A stretch of 64,000 bases of DNA from Eleginops maclovinus (lineage: Eukaryota; Chordata; Actinopteri; Perciformes; Eleginopidae). Positions 26,701 through 38,800 of the stretch are shown here, in pieces. The translations under genes and the position numbers were made by a program. How positions within the stretch are numbered: position 1 is the first letter of the stretch; each line of letters starts with the position of its first letter. The notes beneath the pieces are model-generated. The model saw nothing but the letters and a program-made list of their open reading frames with translations. It did not search any database and was not told where the DNA came from. Location of the stretch: contig NC_086363.1 in assembly GCF_036324505.1 (NCBI RefSeq), positions 6,204,655-6,268,654 of the forward strand, written 5' to 3'.

Positions 26701-27400
26701 CTCCAACATACATAGATGAACAGCTTTCCCCCAATTTCTGTTAATCTGTGTCTGAAAATAGTCAGTAATTATAGTAATAGAAGTTAAGGGTTTTTTTCAA
26801 GGGGTTTTTCGTTAGATGCCTGAAATAAGGTAAGAGGTTAACACAAGCTTATGAGATTGGCATGTTTTGCTCTACATGTGTGTCTTTACAAAGGGGGTTG
26901 CTAAAAAAAAGGTGCCTGAATGAGATTGGAGAGGTTGTGAGGGACACAGATCTGAAGTAATATGACTGTGATGTAGTTTGTTTATAGTCTTACCCTAGCT
27001 TTTTATTTCCGGCAATTTCATAAATTCAGTTGTGGGAAGATTATCTTGATGACAAAAACGTGCATTTGTTCATAATCCAATGAAGTATGTTATTCTCTCT
27101 TCCAGGAGCAGCTATCTTCTTTGAATTCAAGCACTACAAACCCAAAAAGGGTTTTACCAGCACTAAGTGTTTTGCCTTCATGGAAATGGATGAGATCAAA
27201 CCCGGCCCAATCGTCATCGAACTGTGAGTCAACAAACTTTACAGATTTAAAGGATGCATTTGTATTTTGTTACATTCAATATATACGGTTCTTTTTCCAG
27301 GTACAAGAAGCCCACGGACTTCAAGAGGAAGAAACTGCAGCTCCTAACAAAGAAACAACTCTATCTCCATCTCCATCAGACGTTACACAAGGACAGCTAA
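23720..27400 (+). CDS. aida: AIDA, axin interactor, dorsalization-associated protein
   Basis: Ten coding exons are 23720-23826, 24535-24601, 24682-24735, 25260-25314, 25402-25465, 25550-25653, 26206-26328, 26420-26542, 27106-27223 and 27301-27400. They sum to 915 nt (304 aa; human 306). AIDA binds Axin and blocks Axin-driven JNK signalling, limiting dorsalization in fish embryos. It has also been linked to ER-associated degradation of lipid-synthesis enzymes. The N-terminal domain starts MSDVNKTIQKWHASF and includes FDSWGQLVEAIDEYQ. An acidic linker follows (SLELEEEEDAAAGAG), then a C2-type AIDA domain from about residue 150, with KIGLKDAGQCIDPYMTISVK, DTPVASRKEDTYIHFSVDVE and MEMDEIKPGPIVIELYKKPT. 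The end is TLHKDS before TAA. The donor after exon 7 (AAAGGTCACC) is weak but keeps the frame. Identity is certain. Confidence 0.96.
25815..25823 (+). other. Candidate 9-nt microexon of AIDA
   Basis: CTTCGCAAG is preceded by a pyrimidine tract and TTTGCAG and followed by GTATGG. It lies in the intron between exons 6 (ending in phase 1 at 25653) and 7 (26206). Inclusion keeps the frame and inserts Ala-Ser-Gln after the Pro-Gly that ends exon 6, at the boundary of the acidic linker and the C2 domain. The sequence shows only that it is possible. Confidence 0.35.
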
Positions 27401-29285
27401 GATCGCAGCGCGTCCTGAACTTTAAACCAACTTTTTTTAATCATTCTCTCACACACACATCCAACTAAATGTGGAAGTTCACCTCATCTCATCCTGCAAT
27501 ACTAAATCAAGCTTGTATTCATGTGTTTTCTCAAGAGAATAGGAAGAAAGTAAAGGGAGACAAACCCATCAGATCAGCCTTGACTTTTGTATTCTTTGAT
27601 TTTGTCTTCAAGTATGATGGGTTATCAGAGATATGGTAGATTTTCTTTGAATGGAGCCAGGTGAGAGGGGTAACTATCAGAGAAAAACTCATATTTCATA
27701 GGTAAAAGTGGTACATTTATGAGAAGAATACACATTTACTAGGTTGGATCAGCCTCATGAGACAACAGCCGCACAACACAGGTTCCTGACAGTCTTCCTA
27801 GAGTTGTTGCCGGTGCTTAATTTGAGTCAATATTCAATGTTGGTGCTTTTTGTTTTCTGGAAGCTGAAAGCAGCAAAACATTCAAAGCAGCTAAAGTTAC
27901 AAATCTATGGTGAACCTGTTGGTGAATTATTGGCAGAGTGTTTAAGCCACTCCCTGAACAAACCACAGACATCAATGTTTGCTTCACTAAGCCACCATAA
28001 AACCTTAAATCCTGTCCTAACACCCATTGGTTTGTGTTGGCCATAACTAAATATGTGGTTCCACTCAATGATTATAACTACTGTAGTAAACACAAAACAA
28101 GTGTTCAATTGGCCTGCACGGCACACTAAAATGGTTATTAAGTCACAGACGGTGTTGAATTCAGTTATTTTAACTGGAATAATACATTTTGAACTGTGTG
28201 TTTGCTTTGTTTTTATCACACTAATGATGTTTATGCTCAGCAAGTAATTGTTTCAGCCCAGAATTCAACTTGGTAGCAATGCACATTTCAGGTCCAGTTT
28301 AAGTTTATTTGGATATGGTTTTCTACTGGTGGATGCAGCATTGTGTGACGTATACTGGTTTCTGTTTGCAGGAAGCAGATTTCTTTGGCAGTTCAAGGAC
28401 AGCTCTTGAAATGTATTTTGAGGAAATGGCCATTCTAACATTACTACCTTTATTTTGAAATTCTATGTTAACCCATAATAAGCAAAACCGTCTCGAAGAT
28501 GTTCAGACGTTATTTCCATTCTGACTACCGTTGTAAGTGTTCATCTACATTGTCATATCTTATTTTTGTAATGTCATCAAGTTCAGGACTAATTTAACTG
28601 TAAACATTAACTGATGTAATGTGTGTGTACAGAGCATTATGAGACCTGTTGACAGACTGAAGGGAAATGTATGAACCATTTACAATGCTTTTAATTTCCA
28701 ATAAACTACAAATGAGCATGTCATTGGAAAATTCCATCCAAAGCAGAAGACAGTGAGCAGATGGGTTTGAACTGTGGTTTATGCAAATATTGATAAGCAA
28801 CTGAATTTAAATAGGCATCACATCAACCAGAGCATGCGTGTAAGGCCTCAGACTACAGAAGAGAGAATGTACTAGTGCCAGGTGTAAGGGGGAAAAAAAG
28901 GAAAACAGATGATTTTATTTGAAAATGTCCCAGGTAGAAAGTTTGTATACTGTACTTTACAGTTGGACTTTACTCTCAAAATGCAATACACTTAAATCTT
29001 CAAATGTTTCCCCCTGATGAATGACCCTTACACTACCAGACACAGGAATTCTGTTTTCATGCTCTTTAAAATGCTCTCCATGTTAGTAAAAAACCTAAAC
29101 AGTGGACAGAAACGCAGCGTCTCTCCACACACTTAGCTGAACATGTTGCATGCGGGTTTTGGACGTGAACATGTCGCTGGATTGAAATGAACAGAACTAA
29201 AAATAGTGCTGCTGTGTCAGCCGCTTCAACACAGATGTATGCCTCATTTTATTCCCAATAAAGCATGAAGACACAGGTTGAAAAA
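27401..29285 (+). other. AIDA 3' UTR with two polyA signals
   Basis: No further exon follows the stop codon. AATAAA occurs at 28700-28705 and 29257-29262, so the 3' UTR is either about 1.3 or 1.9 kb. The longer form would end within about 100 bp of the MIA3 polyA site on the opposite strand. Confidence 0.55.
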
Positions 29286-29355
29286 TATATAAAGCTTGTG
29301 TAAAATGAAGGAACTATAACCTGTTAGTAAAATAACACTGACAGCTTTTGGATTC

Positions 29356-29361
29356 TTTATT
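29356..29361 (-). terminator. PolyA signal of MIA3
   Basis: AATAAA on the minus strand lies about 505 nt past the MIA3 stop at 29866-29868. It is the best signal before AIDA's own 3' end. Confidence 0.5.
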
Positions 29362-29865
29362 ATTAAAATTTCTACCAACATAGTAAAATAAGTTATACAT
29401 CTGGCCATCAAATTTCACATTTCCTTAACAGTCGGCTCTGAAGCAACAGCTCTGGGAAATTATGGTTGTTCCTGAAACGCTAGACGCTTAACTTCCTCCT
29501 TTCGTCCGTTCTTAAAATAATTTCCACAGGAAATGACATTTAAAAAAATTGACCCTTAAAAATCATCGTTATTTATAGATTTTAAAAGAACAAAAATGAA
29601 AATAATCTGGCATATAATGAATTATTATTGCACAAAAAGCAGTTTAGAAAAGTGGCAACCCTTTTTAAATCATTGATTTCAGACACAGAATTATTGATGC
29701 TTTAATTTAGGGACCATATTCTTATTTTTTTAATAAACAAAATTGCAGCTTTCATTTTATAATTGAAATATGAAAAATACCATGACCTTCGTTCAGACTG
29801 GATCTTGTTGTTAAAGTGATGCATTCTGGGTAAATTCAAGTCCTCCGCCATGGCCGGTGGCGTGT

Positions 29866-32800
29866 TTAAGGCTTGACCATCGGCGGTCTGGAGTCCTGAG
29901 GGGCCTCCTGCTTCGCATGCAGGTCCTGTCGGGGGCCGCTTTGCGAGTTGTGGAGGGCATCGGGGGGAGCGTGGCCGTACGTGTCGCCATGTGCAGGGTG
30001 GGAGGCGGCTCCGGGGGGCAGGTTCATGGGTTGGCCTGTGTGGTCACGCGGTCCTGGGTAACGCATGTCAGGATGGAGGGGCGGACGTGGTCCCATCGGT
30101 CCACGGAGACCTGCACAGGAAAATGATAAGAGATGATGTCATCAGGAGAGACGGGCCGAAAGACATCACAAGTGATCGGTTCATTTGTAAAAAGGTCTGC
30201 TCCTACTGATTTCAGGAAATAGTTATATAAATGAAACGGTATTAAGTAAAGACACTACCTGATTTCTAAATGATCCTTTTAAATGTACACAACTTACTTA
30301 ATATCTTGGAAATAGTTATTTATTACTCAATTCCCATTTAAAACCAGCCCTTCCAGTTAGTGTGTCCTGGTTTAAGGGTCAAGTCCATCTTCATACCAAC
30401 AACAACTCCAAACTCCCAGCCCTTCAGATAACAACAATAAATAAATATTAAAATAAAAGTCAAAGCATACCAGGGGGCATCGGTCCATAGTGATGAGGGG
30501 GAAGGGGACGGAAGTGTGGCGGTGGTGGGCCCCGGGGGTCCATCACATGTCCAGGGCCTGGCCGTGGGGGGAACGCATGTCCGTTTGCGGGTCGAGGTCC
30601 AAACTCTCCCCCCATTGGTCCAGGCAGAGGCATACCTAGGTGCCCATTGGCTGGGAGTGGAGGCCCATGAAGGTGAGGCGGTACATTGGGAGGAAGGGGA
30701 CCGTGAGGACCTGGAGGGAGGTGGTAGGGGCCGGGCCGGGGGCCTCTGTAAGGGCCAGGAGGCGGCAGGCGGCCGTGGAGGCCAGGAGGGAGGAGTGGGT
30801 CATGGGGTCCGGGGGGGCCTCCTTGGACCATGGGCCCTGGAGAGTCTCTGATTGGAGACGCAAGGAAGGATCCAGGTCCCTGAAGAAGAAGAGGATAATG
30901 AGAAGGAGTTTCAGATGCAGTCAGTGAGACTCTGCTGGTCCTTGTGAGGGAGGGCATGTCTGTTAGGATTTCAGTCATGCAGTGAGCAGATCCACAAACC
31001 ATACATTCAGCCACGGCTCAGATCACATGACCCTAACCTCTAGGGCTGCACCGAATCATCTGAAGCTTCAGTTACCACGCTGATACTCGGACTCAAATTC
31101 AACATTCATGCTGCGCTGGTCCTTCATTCTGATATTTCTGCACGGTTGCAGACAAAGATCCGGCTACAGTAATATCTCATTAGCATAACAGCATTTGTAG
31201 AAATAGATTCCAGTTTCTGCTGCTTAGAAAGGTACATCATTTCTGAAACACGTTATTAGCTAATGAAATATTCTGACAAAACTAACAAGTGATACTTAAA
31301 TAAAGAGTGATGATGGCAAACCTCAATAGAAGCTTCATATGTGAATAACATATATATTCGGCACAGCTCTAGAAACCTCACACCATGATTATTTGGATTA
31401 AAAATCAAACCACTTTCACAGAAACCCGACCTCTGACACAACTTTCCCAAATATTAGACTTGATTAAGCACTCTGTTCCACTGAGTGCTGTGAGAACAGG
31501 GGAAACCACACTCAGCCCAAAAGGTTAGGCCAGCCCCAGTGAAACACAACGCCGTCAATGTCCCCAAATGCAGGAGGCGGGGGGGGGGGGCTGCAAATGA
31601 CAGCCTCTATACTCACTGGCTCTGGGCTTTCTGTGGAGGCCTCTGCCTCCGCCTCTGCTTTAATCTGTGGATCTACTGCCTGTGTCTGTTTTAGAGCAAG
31701 GACACACACATGTAGGTAGGAGCTTCAGCCCTTCAGAGGGAGTGAGGGAAGGTAACACGTAACAATGATCAGGTCTAATTAGGAATAAAATACTTACAGA
31801 TGCATCCATGTTGGTAGGGGATGAGCTGCGGGGGCCCATCATGTCTGAAGAGGAGGAACAGGAAAGAGAGTTAGTGGGGAGGTTCAGAGAGGAAGGTGAA
31901 ACATTTGAAATACAAAGGCTGTAGACGCCTCACCCATCCCGGGGATGTGTTTGTTTTCAGCGTAGCGGCCGTGCGGGTCTGAGGGAGGTCGTGGACCTGA
32001 GGGGAGAAGAAAACAAAACGCGATGATTAACTCCATCCCTCAAGGCTGTCCCTGTAGCTCATGTCCAGGGAGGACACAGTGACAAATGAGGAGGAACTAA
32101 ACATAACCTGGGCAACGATTGGTCCTCTCTGCCTCATGAGGACAAAAGACAGAGGAGGAAGCATTCTTGATGAGTTTAAAGCCCCTAAAAACGTGGTTTG
32201 TAATTGAAGCATCTGTAATTAATGACTCGATCTCCATTAACGATCAAAGTTAACATTTGCAAGAACACAGCACTTAGTTTTTTCACATTGAGAAATTGTG
32301 TTTTAAAAGGCTTTAAAGATCAGAAAGGTGAAGAACATTTTAACAGCAACACAAAAAGGAATCCACAAAAGAAATGACTCAACTTAAAGAAACAGAACAG
32401 AGAACAGGAAGAAAGGGGTTGAAGACAGAGGAACCAGGAAGTAACACAGTGGCATAAGAAAAAAGAGGAAATCAAGAAGGTGCAAAATGAAGTCAGGGGT
32501 GTGAAAGGAGAAAGACTTCAGGAAAAAGCCGTGGCGAGGAAAGAGGGTGAAGTAATCCACTGGACTCACCATACGGGTCAATTCTTCGCCCAACTGGAGC
32601 AGAAGGAGGGCGCCTGGGACCCTCTATCATTATAGGAGGGGAGGGTGCACCCCCACTCACAGGAGAGGGCCCGTATGAATCACCTGTTATGATCAAACCA
32701 CCTATTTACTAATAGAAAAACAAACAGCTGACAATACATTCAATGTATGCAGAGACGAGGTCCTTCAGGCTGTCCGAGGGAGAGGAGCGCATTGAAACGA

Positions 32801-35800
32801 CAACATCTCTTTCTCCTTTACATGCAGGATATTATTAGAAAGCAGCCTCCTCTTCTCAGAGCGACCTGATGGAGAGAAAACAGCAGGAGAAGTCGTGCGG
32901 CTTGTTTACCTTGGCGAGGACCGGAGGGCTGACCGGAGTTGGGTCTGAAGAGAGGAGCGCGGCGCTCGTTCAGCTGAGAGGTGAGGACAGCCAGTCTGTG
33001 CACGAGAAAACAGACAGAGGAGGGTTAGAGGCAAATTGGTAGTATACATCAGGTTGCTCTTTTGTCCAACAAACAGTCAATACAACAAACACTCAAAAAC
33101 TAAGAGAAGACAAGAGGGACAAAAATGCAATGCTCTTATTTGAGGAGAGGAGCCAGTGGATGTTTGCCAATCCATTCATTTACTGATGTCATAATGATGC
33201 AAAAATGATCGACTGAGACTTAAAATACAAAACAAATACTTGGCAGGAAAATCAGAAAGTGCTTTTACTGAATACGCCAGTACTCACTTCTCCCGGAGCT
33301 TTGAGGACTCGAGCTTCTCTTGATTTAGAGCTCGCTCTGCATTACGGGCGTTTACCTGCAGACATATTCAAGGGTTAGAGAGCAATTCCTAACAGGGTGA
33401 AAACATCCATTTATAGTATGATGGCATTTGTGTATCAGTTGTGCCAACGTACCCAGTTTGAGTGAGTCTTGTTTTCCTGTTCTTTAACCTAAGAAATGAA
33501 GAAAGAAGTAAAGGAATTCAGTCAAGAGTTCAGGAAGATGTTTCTCTGTACTGTCCTTTCAGAATGAACACAGACCTGCTCCTTGTAGACCTCCTCCGTC
33601 TTCTTCATCTGCTCCTCCATCTCATTGATGCGCCGGCGTAGGATTTTCACCTGCTCCTCAGCCTCAACAGCTTTCCCCCCCACCTCGGTCAGCTGGCTCT
33701 CTTTGCTGCGTCGCTCCAACTCTTCCTTCGTTAGTCTCCTGTGAAGCCACAGAGACAGGGATTCTCAAAGTCTTCTCCATTCTGACTCGCGCTATTATTC
33801 ATGAAACAGTTGTGCTGAAAAATACAGTAGAGTTTCTACACTGTGACGATGGGCTGTTTCACTTACTGCTGCAGAGCGTTTTCCTTCTGCTGGTACATCT
33901 CTACCATGATTTCATTTTTCTGCTGGAGGATCTTGAACTGGTTTTCAACATGACTCTTCTCGCTTTTGAGGGTTGCAATTGAATGCTCCAGCTCCTGGTG
34001 TTGTTCTGTTGGACAAAACAAGAGAGGCAGAAAGAAGTGAGAGTTGTTAAATGACCTAAACCAGTGTTGGAAATGAGCCATCTTGCTCCTTTCGCAAACT
34101 GTCAAACTAGATAAAGCAGTGAGTTCTGAGGCGTTCATTCTTTCAATGTATTTGGTAATGTTTTTAAAAGGCCATCAAATGACGGCAATCATGAATCATT
34201 CAATCAGAGACAGTTGTTAAGAACTGTAATAAAATCTAAATGTTTTAACACACTGGTATGAAGTTGGTTTCCAGAAAAGCGAAAAAAGCAGGAGGGTCTT
34301 ATTCTAAGATGACAGCTGTATAATGCACTTTTCCCCCAAAACATTTCCTAAGAAACACGAACAACACACCTTCCAGGGACTTCCTCGTCTTTTCTTCACT
34401 CAGTAGTTTGGTCATGAAGCGATCTCGCTCTTCTTCGACTACAGTGAGAGTGGTCTGGACCTGGAGAGAACAGCAGGTTACGATCTTCATTATTATTCTT
34501 TTTCGTTTTCTATATCTTTGATTCACAACTACGGTTTATCATCTTACCCGGGAAACATCCATCATCTGCTTGATCCGGTTTGTTATGGCGGTCTTCTTGT
34601 CTGAAGAAGAACCTGAAAGAAAAAGTAAGTCAAGTAAAAAGCTAAACACAAGATCAGTTTTTAAAGAAACAACTGAATCTATATGCAAGTACATTATTCC
34701 TTAAGTAAAGACCAGAGTTGAACCAACCAGGTGCTACTTCCCCATTGGCTAAAACTTTTGTGTCACCTTTTTGTGAATCACAGGCATCTAGATCCGCCAG
34801 AAGTTCGGACAGCACCTGTGAGGAAGGCATATTTGCATGGGGTAAGTTGATGCAGTTTTAGGAATTACACATACAGCTGATATCAAAGGGAAAATTGTGA
34901 GGGTAGGAAAAAATCCTGACCTCCACATTGTGATCCTTAAGGACCACCGAGTCCTCCAGCTCTTTCTGAGACTTCTGGTAGACTTTAATCTTCTCGTTCA
35001 GCTCCTTGTGTTTGTCCTCCCAGCTCTTAATGGTAGTTTTCAGCTGTAAGAATGAATGGAAAACCTCAATACCTTTGACCAACAAAACAAAAGTTACCCA
35101 TAACTACTTAAGCAACTTATTGTCTTACTGTTTTATTTTCTTCTTTTAGTGCTGTGTAATCTTTCTGGAGACATTTGTGCTGAACGTTTCGGGCGTCTTC
35201 ACGGATCTTGGCCTCGTCCAGGAGAACGGTAGTCTGTGGAAAATACAGCGGTCATAATGAGCATACTAAACAACAAGCTTTGTATGATTCTGCAGGAGAT
35301 TACGTGAGGACTTGCACCTTAGCGAGAGCTTCCTGAGCCTTCTTCCTGCTGAGCTGCAGCTTCTCGTTTGACTTCTCCAATTTCTCGATCTGATAAAGAA
35401 AACGTGAAGCGTCATGGTCTGAGATTACAGCAATATAACTGACAGGAAGGACAGAAGATTAAGCAAGTACCCTGGTGCTGTTTTGCAGAGAGTTTGTCCT
35501 CTCGTCTTCCAGTAGTTTGGCATATTTCATTTTTTCCTCAACCATCTGGTCATTCCGTGTTTCTGCCTCCAAAACTTTACTCTGAAAAAGGTAATGACAG
35601 AAACGTGACTGACAGTTCTAAAAATCAGAAGCTCAACACAGAATGCAAATATACAAACGCTTAAAGGAGCTCTTACCTGTAGGTTTTGCATCTTTTTCAT
35701 AGTAGAACTAACTGTTTCCTTCGACTGTTTTTGAGTTTCTCTCAGGTGTTCAGTCTTCAAAAGAAAAAGTAAATACAAAAATTAGAAAGTTGAAGAATAA

Positions 35801-38800
35801 GTTGGCTCATAAATAATTGATCATATATTTTTCTGGAGGCTCACCTGTTTCTGAAGATCAGCCATATGGGCCAGGGCATCATTCTTCTCTTTTTTGAACA
35901 CCAACATTTGCTCTGTCAGCTTCTTTTCATCCACTGTGTCAACAAAAGTGAAACCAAAAGTAAACAAACAGCTAGATTTGGCACTTCTGCCTTTTTATGT
36001 GATGTGACGTTAGAAAAGGTAGAAACTTACCAAGGTATTCCCTCTTCTTCACCTAAAATGTTGAGCAAAGCAACAAGTAAAAGATCAGTTTGATGTCTAA
36101 CCAACACAGTTTGAAATCATTTCAAATGTATGTCATCTACATGCAGTAATGTAGCTTTATCAAGTCAGGATAAATGATCCAGATAAGATAAGATATTAAA
36201 CACATGATTTGAGCAGAGATGAGAGCGGTAATGTGACACTTACTGCCAACACGGTCCTCCAGAAGAAGAGGGTGAAGGTCATTACTCCAATCAAAGCGGT
36301 GATGATGACAGCTTGCCAAGGACAGCCAAAAAAGGTTTCCCCTGGTTTCCACTCCTCTGGCAGTAAGGTGATCACCTGATGACCCACAAACACATTCAAG
36401 ATTTTGAGGAAAGAAGTGGGACAGGGCCAGAAATAATGAAATTAAGCTGGATAAACATAACTCCTAAGGATTACACATCTGTGTCATAATACATGAGGGG
36501 GAGCATTCAGTGTGCCACTCTTGCTGTGTTTGGATGTGAATAGTGTGATGGCAAGCTAAAAATTGAGAGAAGGCAAGTAAATATTTTCACAAGACACTTC
36601 AGCAAATCTACATTAGGTTATGCCTCGAAGCAACTTCCAATATTTACCCCTAGACTGAGATTCATTAACTGCAATTTTATTTACAAAATAAATGAATGAT
36701 TGATTAATCTTATCACGCCAGGAAGAGGAGTGCTAATCAAGACATCAGAGCATTACCATACAATAATAATAACACCAAGCCTAATGCTACAAACTACCCA
36801 GGAGCAGCAACAGGCATACGGTTGCAAAATTAATCAGCTTTTACAAGTTTTCTGTCGCTTACAAAACCACACACGTGTTTAATCCCGTAGAAAACATGTT
36901 TTTTGACACAAAAAAGGAGGAAATATTATTTTTTACACTTTTAATAAGGCAACAATGCAGTGCTTTATTCAGACACAATCTATTTACTACTACAAGCCTG
37001 GTGTCGATTACAATAAATCAACATAAAATGGTTGTTTGATGTCAAAATACCAACGTATTTATGAATTGTATCAGTAGTCAAAATGGGACATGATTTTGGT
37101 TTTCATTACAGTCTAGTCATGCCAAGAAGAACCCTGTATATTGGTTTAACAGCAAAGAAACCTTTGAACTGAGCATGTGGCAGCTCAGAGGGGAACAAAC
37201 ACACACAGTATGGCTTCAATGAAACAAAGGGATTGCCAATAAATCCCCAAACGACACTGACTGGAAGGAAAACACAGGCTCCTTTAGCCAGAGAGAAACA
37301 CATTCAGGACTACAACAATATTATGATTCATTCAAATCTAATCTACAGATAAAACAATTAAAACTCATGTGGGAGTTAAAGATCTTCTGTCAAAATCGAA
37401 GAGGAGAATCATACGGTGAGTACGATGTTTGGGGAGTTAATTCAGGAGTAGTTAGCGTTCAGGTCAACGAGCATCAGCCATATGCTCATTAACACGTCAG
37501 CAGGCCATGATGGCATAATAAAGACACACAGCAGTTTTTCACTTACATGTTGCAGCTCCTTAAGAAACATCATGTAAACATGCTCCGGTTCTATTGCAGG
37601 TCGGGTTAACAGATCACTCTCCATGCTAGCTTTTGAAAACAAAACGGATCTAGCACCAGCAACGTTATGCTAGTTTGACAGATATTAGCTTGCTAGCACG
37701 TAAGCTAAGTGAACCGTGCAGTTAAGCTGACGTTAGCCGTCAACGGTAAACCCCTTTGCGTGTGGATGAAATAAATAAACGCCAGCACAAACACCGACAA
37801 CGTTAGGAAGATATTTGAGAAGGTTACTTGGCCACAACGGTTGGCTAACTGTTATAACAGATGAGTCGTATTCCATTCGCTATCAACAACCAACCGACAA
37901 GCAGGAGACGTTAGCTGAGCAGGAGCTTTAAACACGGATTAAATTAAAAGAATAATCAGAACAAAAAGAGATTAATAACCGACGTTCATTTCGAAGGCAC
38001 AGAGTTCAATTTGTGTCTGCCTTTTTGTGCCAAAATAAGGCAGGCCTGTTGTAATAGTAGCCAGCTGAACACCGGCTGTGTTGAACTTCAGCCTACACCG
38101 CGACAGTCAACAAGACAGGGGGAGGGCCGTGCGACGTTCAGGGAGAATGGGAAATGTGACGCTTTACTTGATTCGCACGCATGATGTGTAAATGCTGGAG
38201 GATGCCAGTAAAAATGATTTAGAGGACAGTGATGGACAGTGGCGTAATGATGTTAACTACATTTAATTAAGTACTGTACTTAATTTAGATTTTGGACGAT
38301 TTCACTTCATATATTTCTATTTTAAGCGCCTTTCTACTTCACTACATTTCTGCAGCCAATGTTGTTGTTTTTTACTTCAAAATGAGTCACTAGTTACTTT
38401 AGATATTCAGATTATGAACTAACACAACATATAAATAAACAAATAAATAAACAAACTGTGATATATTATTGTAGGTTATGATATCTAGCAGCAGAATATA
38501 AAGAAATAAAATGAGCTTCCCGTTATCAGCTGGGGTGGGCACATTGATGCATTAATAAGCTTAATCCAAGTATTTATTAAGTAGTATTTCTAAAATGGAA
38601 CATGACACACAATAAGTACTTAGATACCAGTTGGGGTATATCATAGGCTTTTTCAAAATTTGTTTCTACTTTGAGAAAGTAATGTTCGTAAAAGCGTTAT
38701 CATTAAACCCACTCATAACATTTTCAATAATACACGTGGATATGGAGAGCTAAACATACTTATGTTCAATAGGCTGTGTTCATGTATGTATAGTGCGATC

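Noticed and set aside
30516..30927. Gly/Arg-rich plus-strand ORFs
   Set aside because: They are reverse-strand reading of the proline-rich exon of MIA3.
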